DNA of 64,000 bases, taken from assembly GCA_023250955.1 (NCBI GenBank), contig JAHEZQ010000006.1, positions 124,001-188,000 on the forward strand, read 5' to 3'. Below the pieces are notes generated by a model that saw only the letters and a list, made by a program, of their open reading frames with translations, searched no databases and was not told the origin of the DNA. The stretch comes from Melioribacter sp. GTDB taxonomy: Bacteria; Bacteroidota; Ignavibacteria; Ignavibacteriales; Melioribacteraceae. The position numbers were made by a program, and so were the translations under genes. How positions within the stretch are numbered: position 1 is the stretch's first letter; each line of letters starts with the position of its first letter. Positions 26,676 to 34,688 of the stretch are shown one piece after another.

Positions 26676-27602
26676 ATGAGCATTTCGCGTAGTATTCTAC
26701 TATGGGCTTCAGAAAATAAATGGATGAGGAAAAATGTTCCTTCTTTCGGATTCGTAAAAAGTGCTATTAAGAAATTCATGCCCGGAGAAAAATTAGAAGA
26801 TGCATTAGATGCTGCACAAAAATTTAAAACAGTAAACACTCCAACAATCTTTACAAAACTTGGTGAGAATATCACCGATCTTTCCGAAGGATTAGTTGTT
26901 CGCGATCATTACTTAAAATTAATAGACCAAGTCGCTGAACGAAATCTTGATATTGAAATTTCCTTAAAACTTACTCAACTCGGGTTTGATCTTTCGGTTG
27001 ATGAAACGTATGAAAGATTTAAAACCATAACTAAAAAAGTAAACGAGAACCTCGGCAATGTAATATGGATTGATATGGAAGGCAGTGCTTACACTCAGAC
27101 AACAATTGAGTTTTATAAGAAGATCAAAAACGAATGTGAGAATGTCGGCTTATGTATTCAAGCTTACTTATACAGTACGGAGAAAGATATTGATAATTTG
27201 CTTAGCGTTAATCCTAATATAAGATTAGTTAAAGGCGCTTACAAAGAAGCACGCGATATTGCATTTCCAAATAAGAAAGATGTGGATAATTCCTATTTAA
27301 GGGTTTCCAAAATGTTGATGCAGACAGCCAAAGGAAAAAATGTTCGTGTTGCGTTTGGGACTCACGATGAAGATTTGATAAATACAATAATTAATGAATC
27401 AAAATATTTAGGTGTTCCTAAAGACAAAATTGAATTCCAGATGTTGTACGGTATAAAAACTAATTTTCAAAATGAATTGGTTAAACTCGGTTATAAATTA
27501 AAAGTTCTTATCAGCTACGGCGATTTCTGGTATCCGTGGTATATGCGAAGATTAGCTGAACGTCCCTCCAATGTTTGGTTTGTATTGAAAAATATTTTTT
27601 AA
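26676..27602 (+). CDS. Proline dehydrogenase (monofunctional)
   Basis: FAD enzyme that oxidises proline to delta-1-pyrroline-5-carboxylate, passing electrons to quinone. The 308-residue protein is the short monofunctional form. Seen are EISLKLTQLGFD, WIDMEGSAYTQTT near residue 130, RLVKGAYKEARDIAFP near residue 188, FGTHDEDLI, and the C-terminal YPWYMRRLAERPSNVWF segment that binds the substrate carboxylate through its arginines. With the aldolase and aminotransferase that follow, it could also oxidise hydroxyproline, as mammalian PRODH2 does; sequence alone does not settle the preference. P5C dehydrogenase is encoded 2.3 kb downstream. Confidence 0.93.
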   Translation: MSISRSILLWASENKWMRKNVPSFGFVKSAIKKFMPGEKLEDALDAAQKFKTVNTPTIFTKLGENITDLSEGLVVRDHYLKLIDQVAERNLDIEISLKLTQLGFDLSVDETYERFKTITKKVNENLGNVIWIDMEGSAYTQTTIEFYKKIKNECENVGLCIQAYLYSTEKDIDNLLSVNPNIRLVKGAYKEARDIAFPNKKDVDNSYLRVSKMLMQTAKGKNVRVAFGTHDEDLINTIINESKYLGVPKDKIEFQMLYGIKTNFQNELVKLGYKLKVLISYGDFWYPWYMRRLAERPSNVWFVLKNIF

Positions 27603-27610
27603 TTAATCAG

Positions 27611-27663
27611 ACCACCCCCTTCTATTCCCCCTCCTTACTTAAGGAGGGGGACATGGGGGAGGT
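27611..27663. repeat. GC-rich intergenic palindrome abutting a translation start
   Basis: CCCCCTCCTT (27627-27636) and AAGGAGGGGG (27641-27650) form a perfect ten-base stem around ACTT. The outer arms ACCACCCCC and GGGGGAGGT can extend it. It is GC-rich in an AT-rich region and ends 11 bases before the ATG of the aldolase gene. A related element lies at 58921-58990. Confidence 0.75.
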
Positions 27664-27674
27664 TAAGAGGAAAT

Positions 27675-28562
27675 ATGAAGCAGTTGAAAGGCATAATGCC
27701 TCCAATAGCAACACCATTTATAAACGATGAAGTTGCATATGATAAGCTTGCGCAAAATTTTTCTAAGTGGAACAAAACCGGATTGAGCGGATTTGTAGTT
27801 ATGGGTTCGAATGGTGAATCAGTCTTTCTAACTAGAAATGAAAAATTAAAACTTGTTGAAGAAGTGAAAAAAAATATTTCCGAAGATAAATTATTAATCA
27901 CCGGAACCGGTTCGGATTCTATTAGAGAAACAATTTCATTATCGAATGATGCCGCAGATCGCGGTGCCGACTATGCTCTGATTCTAACTCCATCTTTTTA
28001 CAAATCGGAAATGAAGCCTGCTGCTTATATAAAATATTTTTCTGCGGTGGCTGATAGAACAAAAATTCCAGTTATAATTTATAATGTACCAAAGTTTACC
28101 GGGGTTGATATAGAAGCTGAAACTGTAGCAAAACTTGCCGAACATAAAAATATTGTGGGCATTAAAAACAGTTCTGAAAATATCCGGCAAACCACAGAGA
28201 TGATTGATCAAACACCTAAAGATTTTGCTGTAATAATTGGGACAGCTTCCGTGTTATATCCCGGATTAGATGCCGGAGCTGTTGGTGGAATACTTGCTCT
28301 TGCAAATATTGCACCTAATGAATGCGTGCAGCTTCAAAAATTTGTAGAAGAAAGAAAACATACCGAAGCACTTGAACTGCAGAAGAAAATGCTACCAGTC
28401 AATAAAGCTATAACCGCTAAGTATGGAGTTGCTGGATTGAAAGCTGCAATGGATATGCTAGGTTATTTCGGTGGAGAACCGCGTGCACCTCTTTCTGTAT
28501 TGAGTGAACCAGATAAGCAGCAACTAAAACAAATACTATTATCTGCACATTTACTAAAATAA
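27675..28562 (+). CDS. 4-hydroxy-2-oxoglutarate aldolase-like protein (DapA superfamily)
   Basis: A 295-residue class I aldolase of the DHDPS/NAL superfamily. The Schiff-base lysine is in IVGIKNSSEN near residue 164 and the catalytic tyrosine in IIYNVP near residue 136. The C-terminal third (GAVGGILALANI, VNKAITAKYGVAGLKAAMD, GYFGGEPRAPL) is close to human HOGA1 and unlike ordinary dihydrodipicolinate synthase. HOGA1 splits 4-hydroxy-2-oxoglutarate into pyruvate and glyoxylate, the last carbon step of hydroxyproline breakdown. Its position between proline dehydrogenase and a glyoxylate aminotransferase gene fits. An automatic label of dapA would probably be wrong. Confidence 0.82.
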   Translation: MKQLKGIMPPIATPFINDEVAYDKLAQNFSKWNKTGLSGFVVMGSNGESVFLTRNEKLKLVEEVKKNISEDKLLITGTGSDSIRETISLSNDAADRGADYALILTPSFYKSEMKPAAYIKYFSAVADRTKIPVIIYNVPKFTGVDIEAETVAKLAEHKNIVGIKNSSENIRQTTEMIDQTPKDFAVIIGTASVLYPGLDAGAVGGILALANIAPNECVQLQKFVEERKHTEALELQKKMLPVNKAITAKYGVAGLKAAMDMLGYFGGEPRAPLSVLSEPDKQQLKQILLSAHLLK

Positions 28563-28570
28563 TTTCAATC

Positions 28571-28649
28571 GTCATCCTGAGCGAAGCGAAGGAACTTTAA
28601 TTAATATCCTTGAGATTCTTCTCCCGATTTGCATCAGAATCAGAATGAC
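28571..28649. repeat. Intergenic palindromic repeat (GTCATYCTGA family)
   Basis: The element begins GTCATCCTGAGCGAAGCGAA (28571-28590) and ends TCAGAATGAC (28640-28649), inverted ends with one mismatch. It fills the gap between the aldolase and aminotransferase genes. The same ends with closely related bodies occur at 49541 and, shortened, at 33461. Confidence 0.75.
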
Positions 28650-28665
28650 ACTAAAAAGGAAAACG

Positions 28666-29784
28666 ATGTCGCATAATTCATTCAAACCGCATAAAAGAAT
28701 TTTAATGGGACCAGGTCCTTCGAATGTAAATCCGAAAGTTTTAGATGCAATGTCTAAAGCGCCGCTCGGGCATCTCGATCCGCAGTTCATTGAATTGATG
28801 GATGAAATTAAATCCTTACTCAGATACACATTCAGAACAGAAAATGATTCTTCTTTTGTTCTTTCCGGACCCGGCTCGCTAGGAATGGAAGCTTGTCTTG
28901 TTAATTTAATAGAACCCGATGATAAAGTTGTTGTTTGCGTCGGCGGATATTTTGCGAATCGAATTACACAAATTATTGAAAAGATTGGCGGACAAGCTGT
29001 TGTTGTAAAAGAAACCTGGGGACGCGCAATCGAACCTCAAAAATTAGAAGATACATTAAAACAGAATTCTGATACTAAAGTTGTTGCCTTTGTTCATGCG
29101 GAAACATCAACCGGTGCGTTATCAAACATAAAAGAGCTTTCTGAAATAGCTCACAAACATAATTGTTTTGTTGTTGCAGATGTTGTTACTTCACTTGGTG
29201 CAACAGATGTTTTAGTTGATGATTGGAAGCTCGACGCGGTTTATTCATGCTCGCAAAAAGGATTGGCGTGTGTTGCAGGAATGTCGCCGATTAGTTTTAG
29301 TGAGCAGGCTGTTCATCATATAAAAAAAAGAACGACGCCAATAAAAAGTTGGTTCAACGATTTGAGTCTTTTAGAAAGTTATTGGAAAGGTTCGGGCAAA
29401 CGAGCTTATCATCACACAGCTCCGAGCAATCAATTTTACGGTTTGCATGAAGCGTTAATAATTCTGAAAGAAGAAGGAATTGAAAATGCATGGCGCAGAC
29501 ATAAAGAGAATAGCGGAAAGTTTATAGCAAAATTAAAACATATAGGATTGGAACCGTTTGTACCAGAGGGTGAAAGAATTCCAAATTTGATAACGGTTAA
29601 AATTCCCGAAGGAATTGATGAAGCAAAAGTAAGAAGCGAATTGTTGAATAAGCACAATTTAGAGATTGGCGCCGGACTTGGTGAGCTTGCCGGAAAGATT
29701 TGGCGTATTGGTTTAATGGGTTACAATTCTAACGAAAAAATGATTGATTACTGTATTAATGCGTTGAAAGATGTAATGAAGTAA
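28666..29784 (+). CDS. Alanine-glyoxylate (serine-glyoxylate) aminotransferase family protein
   Basis: A 372-residue PLP enzyme, starting at the ATG at 28666 with AAGGA before it. It has the AGXT opening LMGPGPSNVNPKVLDAM, LSGPGSLGMEACLVN, HAETSTGALSNI near residue 150, the aspartate in VADVVTSLG and the PLP lysine in SCSQKGLACVAGMSPISFS near residue 205. Family members transfer an amino group from alanine or serine to glyoxylate, giving glycine. Following a HOGA1-like aldolase, it would detoxify the glyoxylate released from hydroxyproline, as AGXT does in mammals. A role in serine metabolism or as a phosphonate aminotransferase relative is less likely. Confidence 0.88.
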   Translation: MSHNSFKPHKRILMGPGPSNVNPKVLDAMSKAPLGHLDPQFIELMDEIKSLLRYTFRTENDSSFVLSGPGSLGMEACLVNLIEPDDKVVVCVGGYFANRITQIIEKIGGQAVVVKETWGRAIEPQKLEDTLKQNSDTKVVAFVHAETSTGALSNIKELSEIAHKHNCFVVADVVTSLGATDVLVDDWKLDAVYSCSQKGLACVAGMSPISFSEQAVHHIKKRTTPIKSWFNDLSLLESYWKGSGKRAYHHTAPSNQFYGLHEALIILKEEGIENAWRRHKENSGKFIAKLKHIGLEPFVPEGERIPNLITVKIPEGIDEAKVRSELLNKHNLEIGAGLGELAGKIWRIGLMGYNSNEKMIDYCINALKDVMK

Positions 29785-29862
29785 TTCTGTTAGTATCACA
29801 TCAAATATTTTTCCTAATTTTCGTTTATCAATTATTTCCTCTTGAAACAAAAAGGTACAAAA

Positions 29863-31500
29863 ATGGCAAATGCAATATTTAATGTTCAACTTCCTCCTAA
29901 CGAACCTGTAAAGAATTACGCACCCGGATCACCGGAAAAAACTGCATTGAAAGCAAAGCTTGATGAAATGGCTAAACAAACAATTGATATCCCAATTATA
30001 ATAGGCGGTAAAGAAATTAGAACGGGCGATACGGATAATTGTGTAATGCCTCATGACCATAAACATGTTCTTGGTAAATATCATAAAGTTTCTGAAAAAG
30101 AAGTTAAGATGGCAATTGATGCTTCTATGAAAGCACACAAAAATTGGTCACGAATGGATTGGCAAGATAGAGTTTCAGTATTTCTAAAAGCTGCAGATCT
30201 TTTAAGTCAAACCGAATGGAGATATATTCTCAATGCGGCAACAATGTTGGGGCAGAGTAAAAATCCATTTCAAGCTGAAATTGATGCAGCTGCAGAGCTG
30301 GTTGATTTCTTCCGCTTCAACGCTTATTACGCAATGAAGATATACCAAGAGCAACCGCTTCATTCACCAATTGGAATGTGGAATAGATTGGAATACCGAC
30401 CGCTTGAAGGATTTATTTTTGCCGTCGCACCGTTCAACTTTACATCCATCTGCGGAAATTTACCAACAGCTCCCGCTTTGATGGGAAATGTTGCGTTATT
30501 AAAGCCGGCATCAAGCGCAGTATATTCTGCATACTGGATAATGAAATTACTGGAGGCTGCCGGACTTCCCGAAGGAGTAATAAATTTTGTTCCAGGTTCG
30601 GGTTCGAAAGTTGGTAGTCCGGTTCTAGATTCAGAACATTTTGCCGGAATTCATTTCACCGGAAGTACTTCTGTATTTCAAGGAATGTGGAAAACAGTAT
30701 CGAATAATTTACCAAAGTATAAATCTTATCCGAGACTTGTTGGCGAAACGGGCGGAAAAGATTTTATCTTCGCACACCAAAGTGCAGACGTTAAAGCTCT
30801 GGGTGCTGCAATGATCCGCGGTGCGTTCGAATATCAAGGACAAAAATGTTCCGCGGCTTCACGCGCGTATATTCCTAAATCAATCTGGCCTGAGTTAAAA
30901 GATTTTATTGTAAGTGAATTAAAAACTGTTAAGATGGGCGATCCGCGCGACTTCACAAACTTTATGAATGCCGTAATAGATAAGGGCGCTTTCGATACAA
31001 TTACGAGTTATATAGATTATGCCAAGAAATCGAACGATGCTAAAATTATCTCCGGCGGAAATTACGACAGCTCAAAAGGTTATTTCATAGAACCGACAAT
31101 TATTGAAGCAGCAAATCCAAAATACAAATCAATGGAAGAAGAAATTTTTGGTCCTGTACTCACTCTTTATGTTTATGATGACAACAAATACGAAGAGACT
31201 CTTCACATTTGTGATGAGACTTCTCCCTATTCATTAACTGGAGCTATCTTTGCTCAAGACAGATATGCAGTAGAACTTGCAAATAAAATTTTGGTGAATG
31301 CTGCAGGTAATTTTTATATCAATGATAAACCGACCGGTGCAGTTGTTGGTCAGCAACCATTTGGCGGCGCACGTGCAAGCGGAACAAATGATAAAGCCGG
31401 AAGTTATCTAAATCTTCTACGCTGGGTTTCCGCTCGAACAATAAAAGAAAATTTTATTCCTCCGCACGATTACCGTTATCCATTCCTGTCTGAAAAATAA
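29863..31500 (+). CDS. 1-pyrroline-5-carboxylate dehydrogenase (ALDH4A1 type)
   Basis: NAD-dependent aldehyde dehydrogenase that turns P5C (as glutamate semialdehyde) into glutamate; the hydroxylated analogue gives 4-hydroxyglutamate. The 545-residue protein starts at the ATG at 29863. Motifs are VAPFNFTSICGN, HFTGSTSVFQGMW (cofactor loop), LVGETGGKDF with the general-base Glu, EYQGQKCSAASRAY with the catalytic Cys near residue 340, and EEEIFGPVLTLYVY. The long N-terminal extension and FNFT/KSYPRLVGETGGK segments follow the mitochondrial ALDH4A1 form also common in Bacteroidota, not the PutA form. It serves all the proline and hydroxyproline routes encoded upstream. Confidence 0.94.
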   Translation: MANAIFNVQLPPNEPVKNYAPGSPEKTALKAKLDEMAKQTIDIPIIIGGKEIRTGDTDNCVMPHDHKHVLGKYHKVSEKEVKMAIDASMKAHKNWSRMDWQDRVSVFLKAADLLSQTEWRYILNAATMLGQSKNPFQAEIDAAAELVDFFRFNAYYAMKIYQEQPLHSPIGMWNRLEYRPLEGFIFAVAPFNFTSICGNLPTAPALMGNVALLKPASSAVYSAYWIMKLLEAAGLPEGVINFVPGSGSKVGSPVLDSEHFAGIHFTGSTSVFQGMWKTVSNNLPKYKSYPRLVGETGGKDFIFAHQSADVKALGAAMIRGAFEYQGQKCSAASRAYIPKSIWPELKDFIVSELKTVKMGDPRDFTNFMNAVIDKGAFDTITSYIDYAKKSNDAKIISGGNYDSSKGYFIEPTIIEAANPKYKSMEEEIFGPVLTLYVYDDNKYEETLHICDETSPYSLTGAIFAQDRYAVELANKILVNAAGNFYINDKPTGAVVGQQPFGGARASGTNDKAGSYLNLLRWVSARTIKENFIPPHDYRYPFLSEK

Positions 31501-31510
31501 TTCTATTCTA

Positions 31511-31535
31511 AAACCCCGTTAAATGCGGGGTTTTT
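31511..31535 (+). terminator. Rho-independent terminator after P5C dehydrogenase
   Basis: AAACCCCG (31511-31518) and CGGGGTTT (31526-31533) enclose TTAAATG and continue into a T run. It closes the hydroxyproline gene cluster ahead of the CBS-domain gene. Confidence 0.9.
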
Positions 31536-31624
31536 AATTTATTATATTTTTTCTCTTGCAATAAATCCTCTGAAACCGTAAGATACTCCTGAAAGACTTC
31601 TAAAGTTTTTTAATGGAGGATAAA

Positions 31625-32053
31625 ATGAAATCATTGAAAGAAATTCTTGGTTTAAAAAATATATTAACAGTTAAATCCGGTACAACTATTTACGATGTAA
31701 CTTGCTTTATGGCAAAGCACAATATCGGACTTGCACCGATAGTAGCAGAAGACGGGAAATTATTAGGGGTTTTTTCAGAAAGAGATTTGGTACGGAGAGT
31801 AATTGCAAAGGAATTGGATCTGAAAAAAACAAGTGTGGATGAAGTTATGACTAAAGATCTTCTGGTTGCGGACATTAATCAATCTCACGAGCAATGCTTA
31901 ATGAAAATGAAAGATAAAGGAACACGTCACATTTTAATTATTGATAAAGAAAAATTGGTTGGAATTTTATCAATTAAAGATCTTCTGGAAGTTGATATAA
32001 AGGATCAAAAAGAAACTATCGAAGTTCTTCATAATTACATTTACGCCAGATAA
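31625..32053 (+). CDS. CBS-domain pair protein
   Basis: A 142-residue cytosolic protein consisting of two CBS motifs: about 12-65 (GTTIYDVTCFMAKHNIG, GVFSERDLVRRV) and 75-130 (SHEQCLMKMKDKGTRHILII, GILSIKDLLEV). Such Bateman modules bind adenosine nucleotides or SAM and act as energy sensors for other proteins. The start is set by GGAGG eight bases before the ATG at 31625. It stands between two terminators or gaps, so its partner is not evident. Confidence 0.9.
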   Translation: MKSLKEILGLKNILTVKSGTTIYDVTCFMAKHNIGLAPIVAEDGKLLGVFSERDLVRRVIAKELDLKKTSVDEVMTKDLLVADINQSHEQCLMKMKDKGTRHILIIDKEKLVGILSIKDLLEVDIKDQKETIEVLHNYIYAR

Positions 32054-32159
32054 TTGTAATTAAAAAATAATCTTATTCCCTTTACGTATTTCACCGTCGA
32101 GTTGTTTAATTTTCAGTTGGAAATTCAACCGATATTGCATTAATAACGTGGAGAGAATA

Positions 32160-33452
32160 ATGCGTAAAAAAATTTACTTTTTCTTATTTGCGCTTCTGTT
32201 CGTTAATTCTTTAGTTGTTCCCCAATCAGAATCATCCTTATTAAAAAAATTAAAATCCTTCAAAGAGATTTCAGATGTTACTCCGGTAAAACACGATACG
32301 ACTTTCTCTGAAGCATACGAGATAATGATAACCCAACCGCTAGATCACAACAAACCATATGGAACAAAATTCAAACAGAGAATTTTTCTTCTTCACAAGA
32401 ATGATATATCCCCTGTTGTATTTGTAACTGAGGGTTATGCCGCCGGTGGAAATTATTCTTCAGAATTAACCAGGATGTTAAACTCAAATCAGATTATCGT
32501 TGAACATAGATATTTTGGTAAATCACTGCCACAAAAAAAAGATTGGAAATATCTTAACATAAAACAAGCAGCGGCAGATCATCATTCGATTGTTCAACTT
32601 TTCAAAAAAATATATAAAGGTAAATGGATAAGTACAGGAATAAGCAAAGGCGGACAAACTACACTTTACTTTAAAAGATTTTTTCCTAATGATGTAGATG
32701 TTGCGGTCCCTTATGTAGCACCAATAAATATTGCTCAGGAAGATCCGCGTATTTATATGTTTTTAAATTCGATAGGAACTGAGGAATGCAGAGAAAAAAT
32801 TAAAAAATTTCAACGCGCATTTCTTTCCAAGAGAGATGAAATAATAAAACTATTAATGAAAGATGCTGAAAGTGGAAATATTAAATTCGCATGGGATTAT
32901 GATTTTGTTTTAGAATATATGACGCTTGAATACTCATTTGCTTTTTGGCAATGGGGGCAAACAAAGTGTGAAGACATACCAAGTCCGGATGCAACTGCAG
33001 AACAATTATATCAGCATATGAAGAAATCCAATCCGCTTTATTTCTTTACCCAAAAAGCTATGGATGATTTTGGCCCATTCTACGTTCAAGCATATAATGA
33101 AATCGGCTATTACAGTTACGACCTCTCTCCATTTAAGGATCTGCTAAAAGAAATAAAGGACGGCTCTAACATTATGCTAGTTCCGAAAGATGCTAAGATC
33201 AAATATGATTGCAGTGTAATGCAAGATGTGAATAACTGGCTTCAGAAGTATGGTAGCAATATTTTATACATTTACGGTGGTAACGATACCTGGAGTGCTA
33301 CTTCGATCCAGTTACTTGGATTAACAAATGCAATTAAAATGGTAAAGAAAGGCGGCTCTCACGGAACAAGAATAAAAAATTTTGAAGGAGAAGAAAAAGA
33401 AAAAATTTATTCAACATTAGAAAATTGGCTGGAAATTAAAATTAAACGATAA
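32160..33452 (+). CDS. Secreted serine peptidase, S37-like prolyl tri/tetrapeptidyl aminopeptidase
   Basis: A 430-residue protein with a signal peptide (about 1-20) and an alpha/beta-hydrolase fold. The nucleophile is in STGISKGGQTTLYF near residue 163, the Asp probably in YGGNDTWSAT and the His in GGSHGTRI close to the C-terminus. ITQPLDHNKP near residue 60 and QIIVEHRYFGKS are typical of the S28/S37 group; the GxSKGG form points to family S37 (Streptomyces PS-10), which removes X-X-Pro tripeptides. That is the repeat unit of collagen fragments. It thus complements the Xaa-Pro peptidase and proline/hydroxyproline genes just upstream. The start at 32160 follows GGAGAG. Confidence 0.8.
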   Translation: MRKKIYFFLFALLFVNSLVVPQSESSLLKKLKSFKEISDVTPVKHDTTFSEAYEIMITQPLDHNKPYGTKFKQRIFLLHKNDISPVVFVTEGYAAGGNYSSELTRMLNSNQIIVEHRYFGKSLPQKKDWKYLNIKQAAADHHSIVQLFKKIYKGKWISTGISKGGQTTLYFKRFFPNDVDVAVPYVAPINIAQEDPRIYMFLNSIGTEECREKIKKFQRAFLSKRDEIIKLLMKDAESGNIKFAWDYDFVLEYMTLEYSFAFWQWGQTKCEDIPSPDATAEQLYQHMKKSNPLYFFTQKAMDDFGPFYVQAYNEIGYYSYDLSPFKDLLKEIKDGSNIMLVPKDAKIKYDCSVMQDVNNWLQKYGSNILYIYGGNDTWSATSIQLLGLTNAIKMVKKGGSHGTRIKNFEGEEKEKIYSTLENWLEIKIKR

Positions 33453-33460
33453 AAATTATT

Positions 33461-33492
33461 GCCATTCCGACTAACGGCCGTATCAGAATGAC
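33461..33492. repeat. Short intergenic palindrome (GTCATYCTGA family, degenerate)
   Basis: GCCATTCCGA (33461-33470) and TCAGAATGAC (33483-33492) are imperfect inverted ends of the family at 28571 and 49541, here around a 12-base centre. It lies 15 bases before the ATG of the DUF2721 gene. Confidence 0.5.
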
Positions 33493-33507
33493 AACGGGAG
33501 AAAAGCG

Positions 33508-33999
33508 ATGGATCTTTTCAAAGAACTAACTTTAAATGCTGTTCAAATCATTCAGCTTATGCTTGCGCCTGCTATAATGATAAGTGCATGCGGATTATTA
33601 TTACTTGGCATTAATAACAAATATTCTTTAGTTGTTAACAGAATACGTTTACTAAATGAGGAAAAAAGAAGATTGTTAAGTAAGATCGCCGATGGTAAAC
33701 ATTCAACTGATGATAACATAAGAGTAGAAAGCGCTGCTATTCAAATTAATGCTTTGGTATACCGAGCAAAATTAGTTAGAAATGCTGTTTTGTGTTACAC
33801 AACATCTGTTGCATTATTTGTTTTAACTTCATTGCTTCTTGGTATTTCATCTTTTCTCTCATTAGATAAATTGAATTATTTTATCATTACCGCATTCTTA
33901 GTAGGAATGGTATTTGTCCTTGTGGGAGTTGTATTTGCCGGATTCGAAACAATAAAAGGATATGATATTATTTCGTACGAAGTAAAATCACATGAGTAG
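33508..33999 (+). CDS. DUF2721 family membrane protein
   Basis: A 163-residue protein with three hydrophobic segments (about 15-35, 93-115 and 120-145). The first has IQLMLAPAIMISACGLLLLGI, followed by the cytoplasmic VNRIRLLNEEKRRL helix; both are hallmarks of DUF2721. The function of this family is unknown. It overlaps the start of aat by eight bases, so translation of the two is coupled. Confidence 0.85.
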   Translation: MDLFKELTLNAVQIIQLMLAPAIMISACGLLLLGINNKYSLVVNRIRLLNEEKRRLLSKIADGKHSTDDNIRVESAAIQINALVYRAKLVRNAVLCYTTSVALFVLTSLLLGISSFLSLDKLNYFIITAFLVGMVFVLVGVVFAGFETIKGYDIISYEVKSHE

Positions 34000-34594
34000 A
34001 GAAAAAAATCTTTCGAAGGTTGATTTGCTTAAACCTGAGAACATGATTTTAATGTATGCGCGCGGTGTCTTTCCTATGGCAGATGAAACCGGCAATATAA
34101 ATTGGTACATGCCGGAGACGCGAACAATAATTCCAATAAATGATTTCAACCTACCTCGGTCGTTAAAAAAATTTTTAGAAGAAACCGATTTTGAATTCCG
34201 CTATGACTCGAATACAATCGGGGTAATAAAAAAATGTGCTGATCGTGAATCAACATGGATTTCAAAAGAATTGATTAAAGCATATAAAGGATTGCAGAAA
34301 CTTGGTCATCTGCATTCAGTAGAAGTTTATCAAAAAAATACTTTAGTCGGTGGATTATATGGTGTTACTTATCAAGGAGCGTTCTTTGGCGAATCAATGT
34401 TTTCGAAAACTCCGCAAGCTTCTAAATGTGCACTTGTAAAATTATTAGAAAGACTTCGCGGAAAAGGATTTACATTACTTGATGTTCAATATCAAACCGA
34501 TCATTTGAAAATGTTCGGGGCAAAAGAAATTTCATTCCAAGAGTTTGCTGAACTGTTATTAAAATCATACAAAAAAGAAATTAGCTTTATTTAA
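33992..34594 (+). CDS. aat: Leucyl/phenylalanyl-tRNA-protein transferase
   Basis: Adds leucine or phenylalanine from charged tRNA to the N-terminal Lys or Arg of proteins, marking them for ClpAP degradation (N-end rule). The 200-residue protein has YARGVFPMADE near residue 18, WYMPETRTIIP, the substrate-binding GLYGVTYQGAFFGESMFS near residue 128 and QYQTDHLKMFGAKEIS near the end. Length is slightly short of the E. coli protein but typical for this lineage. Confidence 0.95.
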   Translation: MSREKNLSKVDLLKPENMILMYARGVFPMADETGNINWYMPETRTIIPINDFNLPRSLKKFLEETDFEFRYDSNTIGVIKKCADRESTWISKELIKAYKGLQKLGHLHSVEVYQKNTLVGGLYGVTYQGAFFGESMFSKTPQASKCALVKLLERLRGKGFTLLDVQYQTDHLKMFGAKEISFQEFAELLLKSYKKEISFI

Positions 34595-34630
34595 ATAACT
34601 TCTTGATTAAATCGGCCTAAATTTTTTTTG

Positions 34631-34638
34631 TATATTTG
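34631..34638 (+). promoter_or_regulatory. Candidate promoter -7 box
   Basis: TATATTTG followed by CG matches the Bacteroidota -7 consensus TAnnTTTG and lies 51 bases before the ATG of the barrel-protein gene. A TTG at 34603 is further upstream than the normal -33 spacing. Confidence 0.5.
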
Positions 34639-34688
34639 CGTACGAAATCAATAATAATTTCAATATATACAAGTAAATAAGGTAAAGT

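Noticed and set aside
27675-28562. Dihydrodipicolinate synthase (dapA) for lysine synthesis
   Set aside because: The C-terminal third follows HOGA1 rather than DapA, and the neighbours belong to proline/hydroxyproline breakdown, not lysine synthesis.
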